DNA from: Lineus longissimus
Taxonomy: Eukaryota; Nemertea; Pilidiophora; Heteronemertea; Lineidae
Length of the DNA: 64,000 nt
Direction: 5' to 3'
NCBI RefSeq assembly: GCF_910592395.1
Contig: NC_088318.1
Location: 3,534,001 to 3,598,000 of the forward strand
Of the stretch, positions 30,845-44,173 are shown piece after piece. The translations under genes and the position numbers were made by a program. The notes under the pieces are model-generated. The model searched no databases. It was not told the DNA's origin and was given only the letters and a program-made list of their open reading frames with translations. How positions within the stretch are numbered: position 1 is the stretch's first letter; the number at the start of each line of letters is the position of its first letter.

Positions 30845-31380
30845 AGTCTGTTAATTGACGGAGCGTGAGATATGTTGGCTTTAATATGAAAGTGGCTTCC
30901 TGTAGGACGGTGACTTCCCCAAACAGAATAATTGAAAAAATCGTTTTGAAAGTACAATGAACTCTGCACTAAAAAGGGAATACACGCGCCGGCCTGTACC
31001 TGAAATTCGCCTTACGACACACAATTACGCGAATAACTTACCTCAGAATGGGCAATGTGTGATGTTGTCGTCGCCCGTGGTGGCTATCAGAGATATTGTC
31101 CTCCAAACGCCTTAATCCCACAACCGTCTTTTCCCTTCAAGTAAACATTTTCACCATTCTGTCAATGGAGCGAAGTCAGGTGATTGATTGATTGTGACTG
31201 TGTTTGTAAAAATTTTTATTTCAGGATATTAAAATGATGTGATTAAAGTTACTTCCAGCATCAACAGCTTACGAAACAGGTGCAGCAAACTACCTCTAAT
31301 CCATTTTAACCCTAATGTGTATTTATCAGTTTAGAAAACGAATGCGTCCAGGTTCCTTTTATTGTTAAACAATCTGTTGA

Positions 31381-31394
31381 TGACGTCTATTTAA
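31381..31394 (+). promoter_or_regulatory. TGACGTC plus TATA-like box, protease B promoter candidate
   Basis: TGACGTC (31381-31387) overlaps the first base region of TATTTAA (31388-31394), 75 nt before the ATG. The same pair occurs in D (around 46760-46773). In C the first motif is changed to GGATGTC while TATTTAA remains (38843-38849). Promoter role is inferred from position only. Confidence 0.45.
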
Positions 31395-31468
31395 GCCATT
31401 CGTTGCCGCAGATTATAACTTCTCTGAGCCAAGGAAGGACCCGTGAGATTCCTTTGTGAGCCGGCAAA

Positions 31469-34400
31469 ATGAATGGAATAATCTTCCTCATGGGCGTGGC
31501 TCTTGTTGGAGCAGTGGACGACGAGACCCTTAGGGTGAGCGCTGATTTAGTTGAACGTTTCGCTTTTTCATTCAAATCACGTTTTTTTGCCCTATCATTA
31601 CCTCGAGGATAAAAAGATTCAGATCAAGCCCAAGACACAATCATCAAACGAACCCCGCCCGCACCGAGGCACTAGTTCCCATTGCTCTGCTCTCTTATCA
31701 AAGGGTGATCAGAGCAAGGATCGACCCCCAAGAATCAGCTTTCCTCGGGGTAAAAGTGTAAATAAACGTGATGATAAAAAACGGAGTGTTTTCGCGAAAT
31801 CCGACCAAAAATACAACACTCGCGAACATCTGGCGCTTAAACGCATTCATTCAAGGGCAACCTACTCTCTTCATTGTCCAGGGATATTTTCAACTCGATG
31901 ACACGACATGGATCAATCCGAAGACTGATGAGATATATCAGCCCGAGACCGCAGGTGACATGCTGTTCGAAGACAACCAGGGAAATGTAAGTAGCGCATT
32001 AACCAAGACCGTTCGGTGATATCAAAAAACATGTAAAGGTAGGTTTACATTGAATGCGATAGAGAAAAAGCCTGTGATATATCGGACGTTGTTATTTCAA
32101 GTCGCGCTGCAACCAGAGGGTGCCAACATCTCGTGCGCGATGTCTCATGCGCTGTGTGAGTCAAGCAAAATCGCCTTAATGAAATCTACTTACCATCAGT
32201 GGGAAATCCAGCAATGTGATTTGGTCGGCGACAATGTTGCGAAAGGGCTTGGTCAGTCCTATGTCTGATCGCCACCAGCGGACGACGAGCTTATCACTTG
32301 CGCTTCCATTCCGAAATCATTAACTTCGGGAGGGGGAGGGGAGAGAAATTTCTGCTAACTGGTAACAAAATATTCATGTATCAGGTTAGATTACAGTTAC
32401 TAGAGATATCAGTCGCAACTCTATCGCATCTTTAAACGCATTACATCGCATTCGCAAGCACAAATCGCCACGGTGGATTTCCTGATTTGCGAAGGACAGC
32501 CAGCCAAGTGACGTCACTTGCAAACAGGCTACTGCTGACAAGAAAAACTATTTTTCAGAGAAAAAGAAATACCCCGTTTTCCGTCCGAACCTGGACTGAC
32601 GGTATCGTCCCGTACACATTTGATGAGAAATGGGCTAATGGTAAGTAAGAAGATTGGAGTTGTGATTGGCGGCAGCTGTGTCTGCTCATCGCGTACATGC
32701 AACGTAGTAAAGTTGGAATGAATGAATCACAAAGGGAGATTATTAGATACACTGGTGATTACGTTTAGAAAGAGTTGTCCCTTTAAAGGACGATATAAAC
32801 ACTTTTCAAAAGGAAAATTGGAACTTGACCTTCCTGTCATGCATGCGAAATATTCATCTAACGTTGTGCTCTTTTCCCCCATGTTCTCAGACGCATATTT
32901 CACACAAAGTGTGAGGAAAGGCATGGATGGTATCGAAGCTAAAAGCTGCATCAAGTTTGTCCCGTGGACGAACCAGCCCCATAGGATAAACATCGTCAGA
33001 ATCAAAGGGTAAAGACATACACTTATACGAGACATATATTTAAACAAAAATCATGACATTAAGGCGTTGGATTCGTCCTTACAACACCTCGACTGATTTC
33101 ATACCTCCCTGCTGGGGACAGGTCTCGTCCCCCCGCCCATATCTCCTTGCTGGAGGTTTGTTCCGACGACAACAACGATAGTTTCGTCATGCAGCCGGGG
33201 CATGCAGCAACGTCTATTGGCTGATCGTCCAGCTTGCACCGAATTCCCGCCAAATGAACCGTCTTCGGATAAGGTACCAACAGTTTGAAAGGCAGACGGC
33301 GGTGTCAAACCGATTCCAGTGAAATTTGGCGAGAGTTCCACTTTCAGTAGTGCCCGAGCTAAGAATATGAACTTCAAACCTGATGAAAATGAATAAATTC
33401 TTGATGATAAGTCACTGGCTTAATCTAACCGATGTGCTTACAGATGCAACTCCTATGTGGGCATGCTGAGTGGGGCCACGCAGGACATCAACCTGTCAGT
33501 TGGGTGTCTCAGTATCGGGAAAGTCATGCACGAGTTAATGCATGCCCTGGGCTTCAAACACGAACATGAAAGAGCCGATCGAGAAGGGTTCATCAGCGTC
33601 AACCTGGACAATGTTGAAGACGGTACGTATACGTATTAGCGAGTCATATTGCTTATTTTTGTCCAACCAGAAGTGTGAAATTATGTGTCGCCGCTGTTGC
33701 TATCAATTGAAATGAGGCAATCATAGACCAGCACTGGCCCGCAGTTATACTAAGTACAGCTCAGCGGATCGAAGCCTACTTTATTGGGCTAAGCCAATCA
33801 CGGCGTTGTCTTCTTTTTGAAGATGGTCGGTTGATTTTGCTTTCGATGACGGTTAATGGGCTAAAACGAAACAACATCTTTTGATATTTGAGTTACTTTC
33901 AGAAAACCTTTCAAGGGGGATTGCAATTGATCCAACGTTTTTACATGGCCGGTATAATAAGCACAATTGGTGTCAATAATGTAGTAATATGTGGTGAGTT
34001 TCAATGGATTGTCCAATCAAAAGTGCCGAATTCTGCATCCTCGGCGTGCTCATTAGAAATGAGCCAATCAGAAGGCCCCGGTTGAATTGCTTTCGGAAAT
34101 GGGTGAATTGCTGAAGTTGTTTACAGATTACTGTTAAGGAAGTTAAAAAAACATTTCATTCATCAATTTTGAACATTGAGTTTAATAATTCATGCTTTCT
34201 GTTTACAGCTAACAAACAATGGCTGACAGTCAACCACGGCATGACGCTCTCTGAATTCGGTTATGACGTGGACTCCGTCATGCATTACGGCGAATACGCC
34301 TTCGCAAAGAGTTACAACTATCCGGTCATCACTCAGCTGAAGGATTTCGACAAGGGAAAGATTGGGCAGAGGACGCATCTGAGCATTATAGACATCAAGG

Positions 34401-36558
34401 AATTAAACCAGCTTTACAACTGTGGTAGGTCACGGGGGAGAATTGGCCAATTTGTTTCATCAATCCAAGGCATATCTCTGTCTTTTTGACGCTGCATTTT
34501 GACCGAGAAAGAGAAACCAGTCAATTACCTTCCAGTGCCAGTTCGGGCTAGAGTGCATCCTTTATCGGTGTGGCGATTCGGACTGTCGAGTGCCTCAGAA
34601 CAGGAATTATTCGCCGTTGAATCGGCCTGAGTTTTCAAATTTCTTGTTGTCGTCTGCTAGTGCTGTGATGGTGGACAGTGACTTGGTAACACTGTCCGAA
34701 TCCCCCTCACTGTCTACGTTCGGTATTTTTATGATGGCAATTTTTTCGTATGATTTTTTTGTCTTTAAGTTCATGAAGTTGCTTTGCTTGGAGAATTATA
34801 AAGCTGATCTGATTTTTCTAATCAGATTTAGATGAAACACATTGTGTAGATCAAATTCACAGGCCGCCATGTTGGATCTGGCTCTGACGTCATCTTTTTT
34901 CCAGACACGAACAACATTCAACCAACCACGACCCCAACAACAACAACAACGAAAAGCACTTCGACAGGGAAAGGTAAGAATAGTGATCGCCTAAAGTGGT
35001 TTAGAACCACTTATGTGCACTTTGTAGAAACGCTTAAACCGAACGCTTAAACCGAATTGGAAACAAACAGATTTTTCAATCTATCGCAGCTTCAATCTTG
35101 ATCTGACGTTATTTTCCAATGCACGTGTCTTTTAGTTCCACCAGTTCACATAAATTCGGAAAGTTATTCAGTCGGAGTCATTTTCTTATCATTCGACAAC
35201 CATGTGGGCAAATTAAGGGCTGTTTCGCACGATACTTGACCATCTTGTTTCATTCTTATTCAGTCATAACGTCCTGCAACTTCGACACCAACTGGTGTGG
35301 AATTGCGGTGAGTGGTTCCACTCAACGATGGGGTCTCCGAAAGAATGTTGGCGGGAACGGAGGTAGGAATGTCCATCCATATATCGATTTTGTACATTGA
35401 TTAGAACCTCATCTCCTTACTAGATGGCAGAAGGAAATGAGTTGAACCGTCATGCCCGCAATTTTGAATTTATCACTCGGACTTCTCTTGATCAATTAGC
35501 GTGATTCCTTTTCCTGAAATTCTGCTCGCGATTTCCGGTAGCGAAAACGATTCATCACTGACGTGAAGTACATGTGGTCATAATGTCATAAGCGTTAGCG
35601 TTACCGCACTTTATCAAAAACTCTCTCTATTCTTCTTCTTCCCGAGCAGGTTCATGCGCCGGTTGGCTAGTGTCCAGTAACGAGGTCCAATCATACCAAC
35701 GTTCCACCAAGATGATAATCAGCAATATTCAACCGTATGTCGAGAACTGCCTCTCCTTCAGATACCTCATCCAGACATCAGGCGTCATCGACGTCAAACT
35801 TGGCGGTGTAGTCCTGCGAACTCTCAGTAACGCTGACGTGAGGTGGTTCACTGCCACGACCAATTTGGCATCGTCAAATAGTTATCGCGAGGTAGGAAAA
35901 TTGCCTGCAGAGCCTGGCTAAGCAAAAGAACGTTTTAATTTTCCTTGCTTAGCGTTCCCTTTAACTTGGCGTTATCTCGTTCAGTAAACACATTAGATTC
36001 ACGCCAAGTTAACGCCAAAATACTGTGACTAACTGCTTTTGAAGAACCGGGACTATTTAAACAACTGGACTTGACTATTGAAAAGAAATCACCAACCCAC
36101 CAAACTCGCTTATTCCTTCTATACGATTTTTAAAAAAGTGAAAAAAATTAAAAAAACGAAAAGGAATTCAGTCGGCAACTCAACAAAAATGAGAGTAAAG
36201 TTGTCAACTTAACTGACTTATTATGACAGTAAAGTAGACTGGCCCTTCGTTTGATTGCAGTTATTCTAAGGAGGGATTTGTTGATGTCAAGGTCATCGTT
36301 CAACTTATTAACCAGTAGCTAGTTTCAGTGAGCTGGCTTTCGTCCATATTCCATAGCGTAGCACTGACATTTACTGGGGAGTCATTCCCGACAATTTCCC
36401 ATGAAGGTCTGGCGTCGATATGAAAAGCCTGCGCACCAGCACCACCCTAACTCAAATCATTTGATTCATTTCAGTTGGAGCTTGGAATCGCCATCGGGGT
36501 CTATTCCTACGGTCAAATAAACATCGATGACGTCGTGCTGAGCACCGGCAGGTGCTAG
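31469..36558 (+). CDS. Secreted astacin metalloprotease with one MAM domain, copy B (419 aa)
   Basis: Ten exons: 31469-31534, 31882-31986, 32559-32640, 32891-33008, 33444-33622, 34209-34424, 34905-34973, 35264-35362, 35650-35891, 36475-36558; total 1260 nt in one frame. Signal peptide MNGIIFLMGVALVGA. The propeptide has TAGDM where copy A has YQGDM: the switch Gly-Asp is kept but the usual aromatic residue is Thr. RKRN (58-61) is the likely processing site. Zinc motif HELMHALGFKHEHERADRE with His153, His157, His163 and Glu154. Met-turn SVMHY at 206-210. Cys125, Cys145 and Cys255 plus the Cys of KSCIKF form the astacin disulfide set. The Thr/Pro linker spans about 256-278, and a MAM domain runs from SCNFDTNWCG to DDVVLSTGRC. 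No membrane or EGF/TRAF part, so it is secreted, not meprin-like. No break found. Confidence 0.93.
32505..32520. promoter_or_regulatory. 16-bp palindrome containing a full CRE motif
   Basis: CAAGTGACGTCACTTG is a perfect palindrome around TGACGTCA, in the second intron of protease B. It is kept in C. In D the left flank is CACG instead of CAAG but the TGACGTCA core remains. A CREB/ATF site is possible; it may be chance. Confidence 0.3.
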
Positions 36559-36622
36559 GTGACAATCAGAACCTGGACTATTCCGATTTCTAACGAGAGA
36601 AAGTGATCACGAGTACCCCTGA

Positions 36623-36628
36623 AATAAA
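36623..36628 (+). terminator. Polyadenylation signal of protease B
   Basis: AATAAA 65 nt after the stop codon. The same hexamer is found in C (44102-44107) and D (52643-52648). Confidence 0.75.
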
Positions 36629-36694
36629 CTTTAGCAACCAAAATACGCAAATTGATGTTGTGTTTCTTTCATTATTATTATAAAAATGCATGTA

Positions 36695-36856
36695 CAGTCT
36701 AACCTCCCTCAGTGGACACCTCTCTTTCAAGGACCCTGCACTTGGTCCTAAATTGGTCATTTCGCTTGAAATTGACCTCAGTAATAAGGACGCCTCTCAA
36801 TTAAGGACAGCATTTACCAGTCCCAGGGTGTCCTTGATAGACTCGACGTTCTACTG
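36695..36856. mobile_element. Short pogo/Tigger-like MITE in unit B
   Basis: Starts CAGTCTAACCTCCCTCAGTG and ends, inverted, as CAGTAGAACGTCGAGTC; both ends carry an AAGGACACC/GGACACC motif further in. The CAGT...ACTG ends followed by an AACCTC...GGACA block resemble pogo-type DNA transposon ends (from memory of the family). Copies lie at the same place in C (44174-44335) and D (52715-52878), so it inserted before the tandem duplication. A related end occurs near 37686. Confidence 0.55.
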
Positions 36857-38923
36857 TGCATGTTACCGCACTCGTGTACGCCCGAATCTACCTGTTTCAG
36901 GCGTGTGTCACATCCTATCACGTCATCTCATGTTGACAGGGCTTGACTGGCGGCCATTTTGGTTGCCATCTTTGATTTCGGCCACATTTTCTCCCAGCTT
37001 GTACCGAATCCATGACATATTCTCTCGACGGATCATATACGTGACTGTGCAGTGTCAACACCGCCCCGGAGTGGTCATCCTGAGGAAATCAGGGGTAAAT
37101 GTTCGCTTCTCCGGCCTTGCACACAAACCCCCGAGATATTCGCCCTTATTTGGTGAAGTACAGGCGTACATCACCTTCAAGTCAGCACCGAGATTAAACT
37201 ATCAACCTCGGTTCTAGTACCTTACTTCTATGATTTGTATGAATGAAAACCGCACTCATATCTCTTAGAATCGAGGTTGCAGTGCGCACCTCGAAGGAGA
37301 CACTGCCTCGCGTTGTCGGCATGATCAAATGCGAGTCATTCTCCAAAGCAGCGATAACAATCAAGCATCGTGTAGGACTACTATCACTACTATCCACTGC
37401 GCCGGAGAATGAATGCTAGTTTGGATATCGTTTTTGAAATTCCTAGACTCAAATATAAGCGACGTTCTGATTGGACGCACTTACTTCTGCGCTGGCCGAA
37501 TACGTTTTCGTTAAAGTCGAACTTATCGAATGGCGAGTAGCCATCTGATCGGACTCGGGGAATCAGATTCTGCTTCTTCATCCAGAAACGCAAAGCAGAG
37601 GGTTGACAAATGTAACTAATTTGTCAACACGCTTTTCTTCTTTATAAGCCGGCCCACCCCCTATTTTAAGAGTGGGAAGGAACTACAGTAGAACCTTTCT
37701 AACAAGGACACCCACAACTAGTGTCCTTAATAGAGAGGGTGTCCTTAATGCTTTTCCCCGTTCTTACCAAGACTAATATTTATGGTACGACACCAACATT
37801 GTCAGCCTTGGTTTTTTGAACTGATAACTGAACTTGGTGCCAAAGAGGCGACCATCTAAGATTTCCAATGATACAATTCCCTTACAACCTCATAAATTGT
37901 TTTGAAGGACCTCTTCACCTTTGAAAACTATGGCTAGACATCGAAATTATCAGCCAATGTTTAATATGGACTGAGTTATGGCTAATAACTGGATTTTGGG
38001 TCACAGTGGCGGCCATATTGGATTTCCCATGATGCAATTCCTTCACAACTTCGTGAATATGGTCTTAAAGGATTCCTTCACCCCTCAAACCTATTAACAC
38101 CAACATTGTCTGTCTATCTGTATGGCCAACAGCTGATGCATGCGTTTCTAATCTGCTGAAGCCTTAATTTGCAAAGATTCTGTCAAGTTTGGGATGGGTC
38201 TATGTGAACAGGCCAGCATTTCTTGATAAATGGTTTGATTACTTTCAACTTGACCAGCTTACCAGACAAATCTGTTAAGCCTTTTTCTGGTCTGTTAATT
38301 GACGGAGCGTGAGGTATGTTGGCTGTAATATGAAAGTGGCTTCCTGCGGGACCATGACTTCTCAAAACATAATACATAATTGAAAAAATCGTTTTGAAAG
38401 TACAATGAACTCTGCACTACAAACAGACAAATGGAATACACGCGCAGGCCTGTACCTGAAATTCGCCTTACGACACACAATTACGCGAATAACTTACCTC
38501 AGAATGGGCAATGTGTGATGTTGTCGTCGCCCGTGGTGGCTATCAGAGATATTGTCCCCCAAACGCCTTAATCCCACAACCGTCTTGTCCCTTTAAGTAA
38601 ACATTTTCACCATTCTGTCAATGGAGCGAAGTCAGGTGATTGATTGATTGTGACTGTGTTTGTGAAAATTTTTATTTCAGGATATTAAAATGATGTGATT
38701 AAAGTTACTTCCAGCATCAACAGCTTACGAAACAGGTGCAGCAAACTACCTCTAATCCGTTTAACCCTAATGTGTATTTATCAGTTTAGAAAACGAATGC
38801 GTCCAGGTTCCTCTTCTTGTTAAACAGTCTGTTGAGGATGTCTATTTAAGCCATTCGTTGTCGCAGATTATAACTTCTCTGAGCCAAGGAACGACCCGTG
38901 AGATTCCTTTGTGAGCCGGCAAA

Positions 38924-41900
38924 ATGAATGGAATAATCTTCCTCATGGGCGTGGCCCTTGTTGGAGCAGTGGACGACGAGACCCTTAGGGTGAGCGCTGA
39001 TTTAGTTGAACGTTTCGCTTTTTCATTCAAATCACGTTTTTTTGCCCTATCATTACCTCGAGGATAAAAAGATTCAGATCAAGCCCAAGACACGATCATC
39101 AAACGAACCCCGCCCACACCGAGGCACTAGTTCCCATTGCTCTGCTCTCTTATCAAAGGGTGATCAGAGCAAGGATCGACCCCCAAGAATCAGCTTTCCT
39201 CGGGGTAGAAGGGTAAATAAACGTGATGATAAAAAACGGAGTGTTTTCGCGAAATCCGACCAAAAATACAACACTCACGAACATTTGGCGCTTAAACGCA
39301 TTCATTCAAGGGCAACCTACTCTTCATTGTCCAGGGATATTTTCAACTCGATGACACGACATGGATCAATCCAAAGACTGATGAGATATATCAGCCCGAG
39401 ACCGCAGGTGACATGCTGTTCGAAGACAACCAGGGAAATGTAAGTAGCGCATTAACCAAGACCGTTTGGTGATATAAAAAAACATGTAAAGGTAGGTTTA
39501 CATTGAATGCGATAGACAAAAAAGCGTGTGATATATCGGACTTTGTTATTTCAAGTCGCACTGCACCCAGAGGGTGGCATCATCTCTTGCGCGATGTCTC
39601 ATGCGCTGTGTGAGCAAGCAAAATCGCATTCAATGAAATCTACTTACCATCAGTGGGAAATCCAGCAATGTGATTTGGTCGGCGACAATGTTGCGAAAGG
39701 GCTTGGTCAGTCCCATGTCTGATCGCCACCAGCGGACGGCGGGCTTATCACTTGCGCTTCCATTCCGAAATCATTAACTTCGGGAGGGGGAGGGGAGAGA
39801 AATTTCTGCTAACTGGTAACAAAATATACATGTATCAGGTTAGATTACAGTTACTAGAGATATCAGTCGCAACTCTATCGCATCTTTAAACGCATTACAT
39901 CGCATTCGCAAGCACAAATCGCCACGGTGGATTTCCTGATTTGCGAAGGACAGCCAGCCAAGTGACGTCACTTGCAAACAGGCTACTGCTGACAAGAAAA
40001 ACTTTTTTTCAGAGAAAAAGAAATACCCCGTTTTCCGTCCGAACCTGGACTGACAGTATCGTCCCGTATACATTTGATGAGAAATGGGCTAATGGTAAGT
40101 AAGAAGATTGGAGTTGTGATTGGCGGCAGCTGTGTCTGCTCATCGCATACATGCAACGTAGTAAAGTTGGCATGAATGAATCACAAAGGGAGATTATTAG
40201 ATACACTGGTGATTACGTTTAGAAAGAGTTGTCCCTTTAAAGGACGATATAAACACTTTTCAAAAGGAAAATTGGAACTTGACCTTCCTGTCATGCATGC
40301 GAAATATTCATCTAACGTTGCGCTCTTTTCCCCCATGTTCTCAGACGCATATTTCACACAAAGTGTGAGGAAAGGCATGGATGGTATCGAAGCTAAAAGC
40401 TGCATCAAGTTTGTCCCGTGGACGAACCAGCCCCATAGGATAAACATCGTCAGAATCAAAGGGTAAAGACATACACTTATACGAGACATATATTTAAACA
40501 ACAATCATGACATTAAGGCGTTGGATTCGTCCTTACAACACCTCGACTGATTTCATACCTCCCTGCTGGGGACTGGTCTCGTCCCCCCGCCCATATCTCC
40601 TTGCTGGAGGTTTGTTCCGACGACAACAACGATAGTTTCGTCATGCAGCCGGGGCATGCAGCGACGTCTATTGGCTGATCGTCCAGCTTGCACCAAATTC
40701 CCGCCAAATGAACCGTCTTCGGATAAGGTACCAACAGTTTGAAAGGCAGATGGCGGTATCAAACCGATTCCAGTGAAATTTGGCGAGAGTTCCACTTTCA
40801 GTAGTGCCCGAGCTAAGAATATGAACTTCAAACCTGATGAAAATGAATAAATTCTTGATGATAAGTCACTGGCTTAATCTAACCGATGTGCTTACAGATG
40901 CAACTCCTATGTGGGCATGCTGAGTGGGGCCACGCAGGACATCAACCTGTCAGTTGGGTGTCTCAGTATCGGGAAAGTCATGCACGAGTTAATGCATGCC
41001 CTGGGCTTCAAACACGAACATGAAAGAGCCGATCGAGAAGGGTTCATCAGCGTCAACCTGGACAATGTTGAAGACGGTACGTATACGTATTAGCGAGTCA
41101 TATTGCTTATTTTTGTCCAACCAGAAGTGTGAAATTATGTGTCGCCGCTGTTGCTATCAATTGAAATGAGGCAATCATAGACCAGCACTGGCCCGCAGTT
41201 ATACTAAGTACAGCGTAGCGGATCGAAGCCTACTTTATTGGGCTAAGCCAATCACGGCGTTGTCTTCTTTTTGAAGATGGTCGGTTGATTTTGCTTTCGA
41301 TGACGGGTTAATGGGCTAAACGAAACAACATCTTTTGATATTTGAGTTACTTTCAGAAAACCTTTCAAGGGGGATTGCAATTGATCCAACGTTTTTACAT
41401 GGCCGGTATAATAAGCAAAATTGGTGTCAATAATGTAGGAATATGTGGTGAGTTTCAATGGATTGTCCAATCAAAAGTGCCGAATTCTGCATCCCCGGCG
41501 TGCTCATTAGAAATGAGCCAATCAGAAGGCCCCGGTTGAATTGCTTTCGGAAATGGGTGAATTACTGAAGTTGTTTACAGATTACTGTTAAGGAAGTTCA
41601 AATAACATTTCATTCATCAATTTTGAACATTGAGTTTAATAATTCATGCTTTCTGTTTACAGCTAACAAACAATGGCTGACAGTCAACCACGGCATGACG
41701 CTCTCTGAATTCGGTTATGACGTGGACTCCGTCATGCATTACGGCGAATACGCCTTCGCAAAGAGTTACAACTATCCGGTCATCACTCAGCTGAAGGATT
41801 TCGACAAGGGAAAGATTGGGCAGAGGACGCATCTGAGCATTATAGACATCAAGGAATTAAACCAGCTTTACAACTGTGGTAGGTCACGGGGGAGAATTGG

Positions 41901-44037
41901 CCAATTTGTTTCATCAATCCAAGGCGTATCTCTGCCTTTTTAACGCTGCATTTTGACCGAGAAAGAGAAACCAGTCAACCTTCCAGTGCCAGTTCGGGCT
42001 AGAGTGCATCCTTTATCAGTGTGGCGATTCGGACTGTCGAGTGCCTCAGAACAGGAATTATTCGCCGCTGAATCGGCCTGAGTTTTCAAATTTCTTGTTT
42101 TCGTCTGCTAGTGCTGTGATATAGACTATGGTGGAGAGTGACTTGGTAACACTGTCCGAATCCCCCTCACTGTCTACGTTCGGTATTTTTATGATGGCAA
42201 TTTTTTCGTATGATTTTTTTGTCTTTAAGTTCATGAAGTTGCTTTGCTTGGAGAATAAGCTGATCTGATTTTTCTAATCAGATTTAGATGAAAGACATTG
42301 TGTAGATCAAATTCACAGGCCGCCATGTTGGATCTGGCTCTGACGTCATCTTTTTTCCAGACACGAACAACATTCAACCAACCACGACCCCAACAACAAC
42401 TACAACGAAAAGCACTTCGACAGGGAAAGGTAAGAATAGTGATCGCCTAAAGTGGTTTAGAACCACTCATGTACACTTTGTAGAAACGCTTAAACCGAAC
42501 GCTTAAACCGAATTGGAAACAAACAGATTTTCAATCTATCGCAGCTTCAATCTTGATCTGACGTTATTTTCCAATGCACGTGTCTTTTTAGTTCCACCAG
42601 TTCACCTAAATTCGGAAAGTTATTCAATCGGAGTCATTTTCTTATCATTCGACAACCCACGTGGGCAAATTAAGGGCTGTTTCGCACGATACTTGACATC
42701 TTGTTTCATTCTTATTCAGTCATAACGTCCTGCAACTTCGACACCAACTGGTGTAGAATTGCGGTGAGTGGTTCCACTCAACGATGGGGTCTCCGAAAGA
42801 ATGTTGGCGGGAACGGAGGTAGGAATGTCCATCCATATATCGACCTTGTACATTGATTAGAACCTCATCTCCTTACTAGATGGCAGAATGAAATGAGTTG
42901 AGCCGTCATGCCCGCACTTCTGAATTTCTCACCCGCACTTCTCTTGATCAATTAGCGTGATTCCTTTTCCTGAAATTCTGCTCGCAAATACGAAAAAACC
43001 TACAAGTCGCGATTTCCGGTGGCGAAAACGATTCATCACTGACGTGAAGTACATGTGTTCATAATGTCATTAGCGTTAGCGTTAGCGCACTTTATCTAAA
43101 CCTCTCTATTCTTCTTCTTCCCGAGCAGGTTCATGCGCCGGTTGGCTAGTGTCCAGTAACGAGGTCCAATCATACCAACGTTCCACCAAGATGATAATCA
43201 GCAATATTCAACCGTATGTCGAGAACTGCCTCTCCTTCAGATACCTCATCCAGACATCAGGCGTCATCGACGTCAAACTTGGCGGTGTAGTCCTGCGAAC
43301 TCTCAGTAACGCTGACGTGAGGTGGTTCACTGCCACGACCAATTTGGCATCGTCAAATAGTTATCGCGAGGTAGGAAAATTGCCTGCAGAGCCTGGCTAA
43401 GCAAAAGGAAGTTTTAATTTTCCTTGCTTAGCGTTCCCTTTAACTTGGCGTTATCTCGTTCAGTAAACACATTAGATTTACGCCAAGTTAACGCCAAAAT
43501 AGTGTGACTAACTGCTTTTGACGAACCGGGACTATTTAAACAACTGGACTTGACTATTGAAAAGAAATCACAAACCCACCAAACTCGCTTATTCCTTCTA
43601 TACGATTTTTAAAAAAGTGAAAAGAATTAAAAAAACGAAAAGGAATTCAGTCGGCAACTCAACAAAAATGAGAGTAAAGTTGTCAACTTAACTGACTTAT
43701 TATGACAGTAAAGTAGACTGGCCCTTCGTTTGATTGCAGTTATTCTAAGGAGGGATTTGTTGATGTCAAGGTCATCGTTCAACTTATTAACCAGTAGCTA
43801 GTTTCAGTGAGCTGGCTTTCGTCCATATTCCATCGCGTAGCACTGACATTTACTGGGGAGTCATTCCCGACAATTTCCCATGAAGGTCTGGCGTCGATAT
43901 GAAAAGCCTGCGCACCAGCACCACCCTAACTCAAATCATTTGATTCATTTCAGTTGGAGCTTGGAATCGCCATCGGGGTCTATTCCTACGGTCAAATAAA
44001 CATCGATGACGTCGTGCTGAGCACCGGCAGGTGCTAG
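38924..44037 (+). CDS. Secreted astacin metalloprotease with one MAM domain, copy C (419 aa)
   Basis: Ten exons with the same lengths as B: 38924-38989, 39335-39439, 40013-40094, 40345-40462, 40898-41076, 41663-41878, 42361-42429, 42720-42818, 43129-43370, 43954-44037. Zinc motif, Met-turn, disulfide Cys, linker and MAM domain as in B. Two replacements stand out: the conserved-looking DGIVPY near the start of the catalytic domain reads DSIVPY, and the MAM segment NWCGIAV reads NWCRIAV. The frame is intact and all splice sites are kept. The upstream TGACGTC seen in B and D is changed. It is probably a functional gene, possibly with altered expression. Confidence 0.92.
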
Positions 44038-44101
44038 GTGACAATCAGAACCTGGATTATTCCGATTTCTAACGAGAGAAAGTGATAACGAGTACCCCTG
44101 A

Positions 44102-44107
44102 AATAAA
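44102..44107 (+). terminator. Polyadenylation signal of protease C
   Basis: AATAAA 65 nt after the stop codon, conserved with B and D. Confidence 0.75.
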
Positions 44108-44173
44108 CTTTAGCAACCAAAATACGCAAATTGATGTTGTGTTTCTTTCATTATTATTATAAAAATACATGTA

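Larger units (their letters stand above)
29261..31468. other. Spacer between protease A and B
   Basis: No gene seen. 29925-30130 resembles the tail of the downstream segmental unit (shared GGCCAGTAAATAACATCGTA-type and CATGATGCAATTCC stretches; compare 37540-38050 and 45010-45550). This suggests an older duplication also involved copy A. The first clearly repeated base of the unit is near 30571. Confidence 0.55.
30571..38128 (+). repeat. Segmental tandem duplication, unit B
   Basis: First of three direct copies of a segment carrying one astacin-MAM gene with its flanks. Each unit begins ACAGCTGATGCATGCG (30571, 38129, 45625), giving periods of about 7,558 and 7,496 bp. Introns and flanks are almost identical between B and C and somewhat more different in D. 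Confidence 0.9.

Noticed and set aside
30625-30969. 114-codon minus-strand open frame with internal repeats (KGLTDLSGKLV)
   Set aside because: It is produced by the 57-bp minisatellite, whose length is a multiple of three; the frame is shorter where the repeat number is one.
31768-32019. Longer first-exon model for protease B starting at an ATG upstream of exon 2
   Set aside because: The splice from the signal-peptide exon (31469-31534) to CAG|GGATATTTT gives a secreted protein and matches C and D; the longer frame is not kept in C and D.
36690-37217. 175-codon open frame repeated in units B and C and partly in D
   Set aside because: It begins inside the MITE at 36695, has no signal or domain, is broken in D, and has an inverted relative at 59207; it looks like non-coding repeat that happens to stay open.
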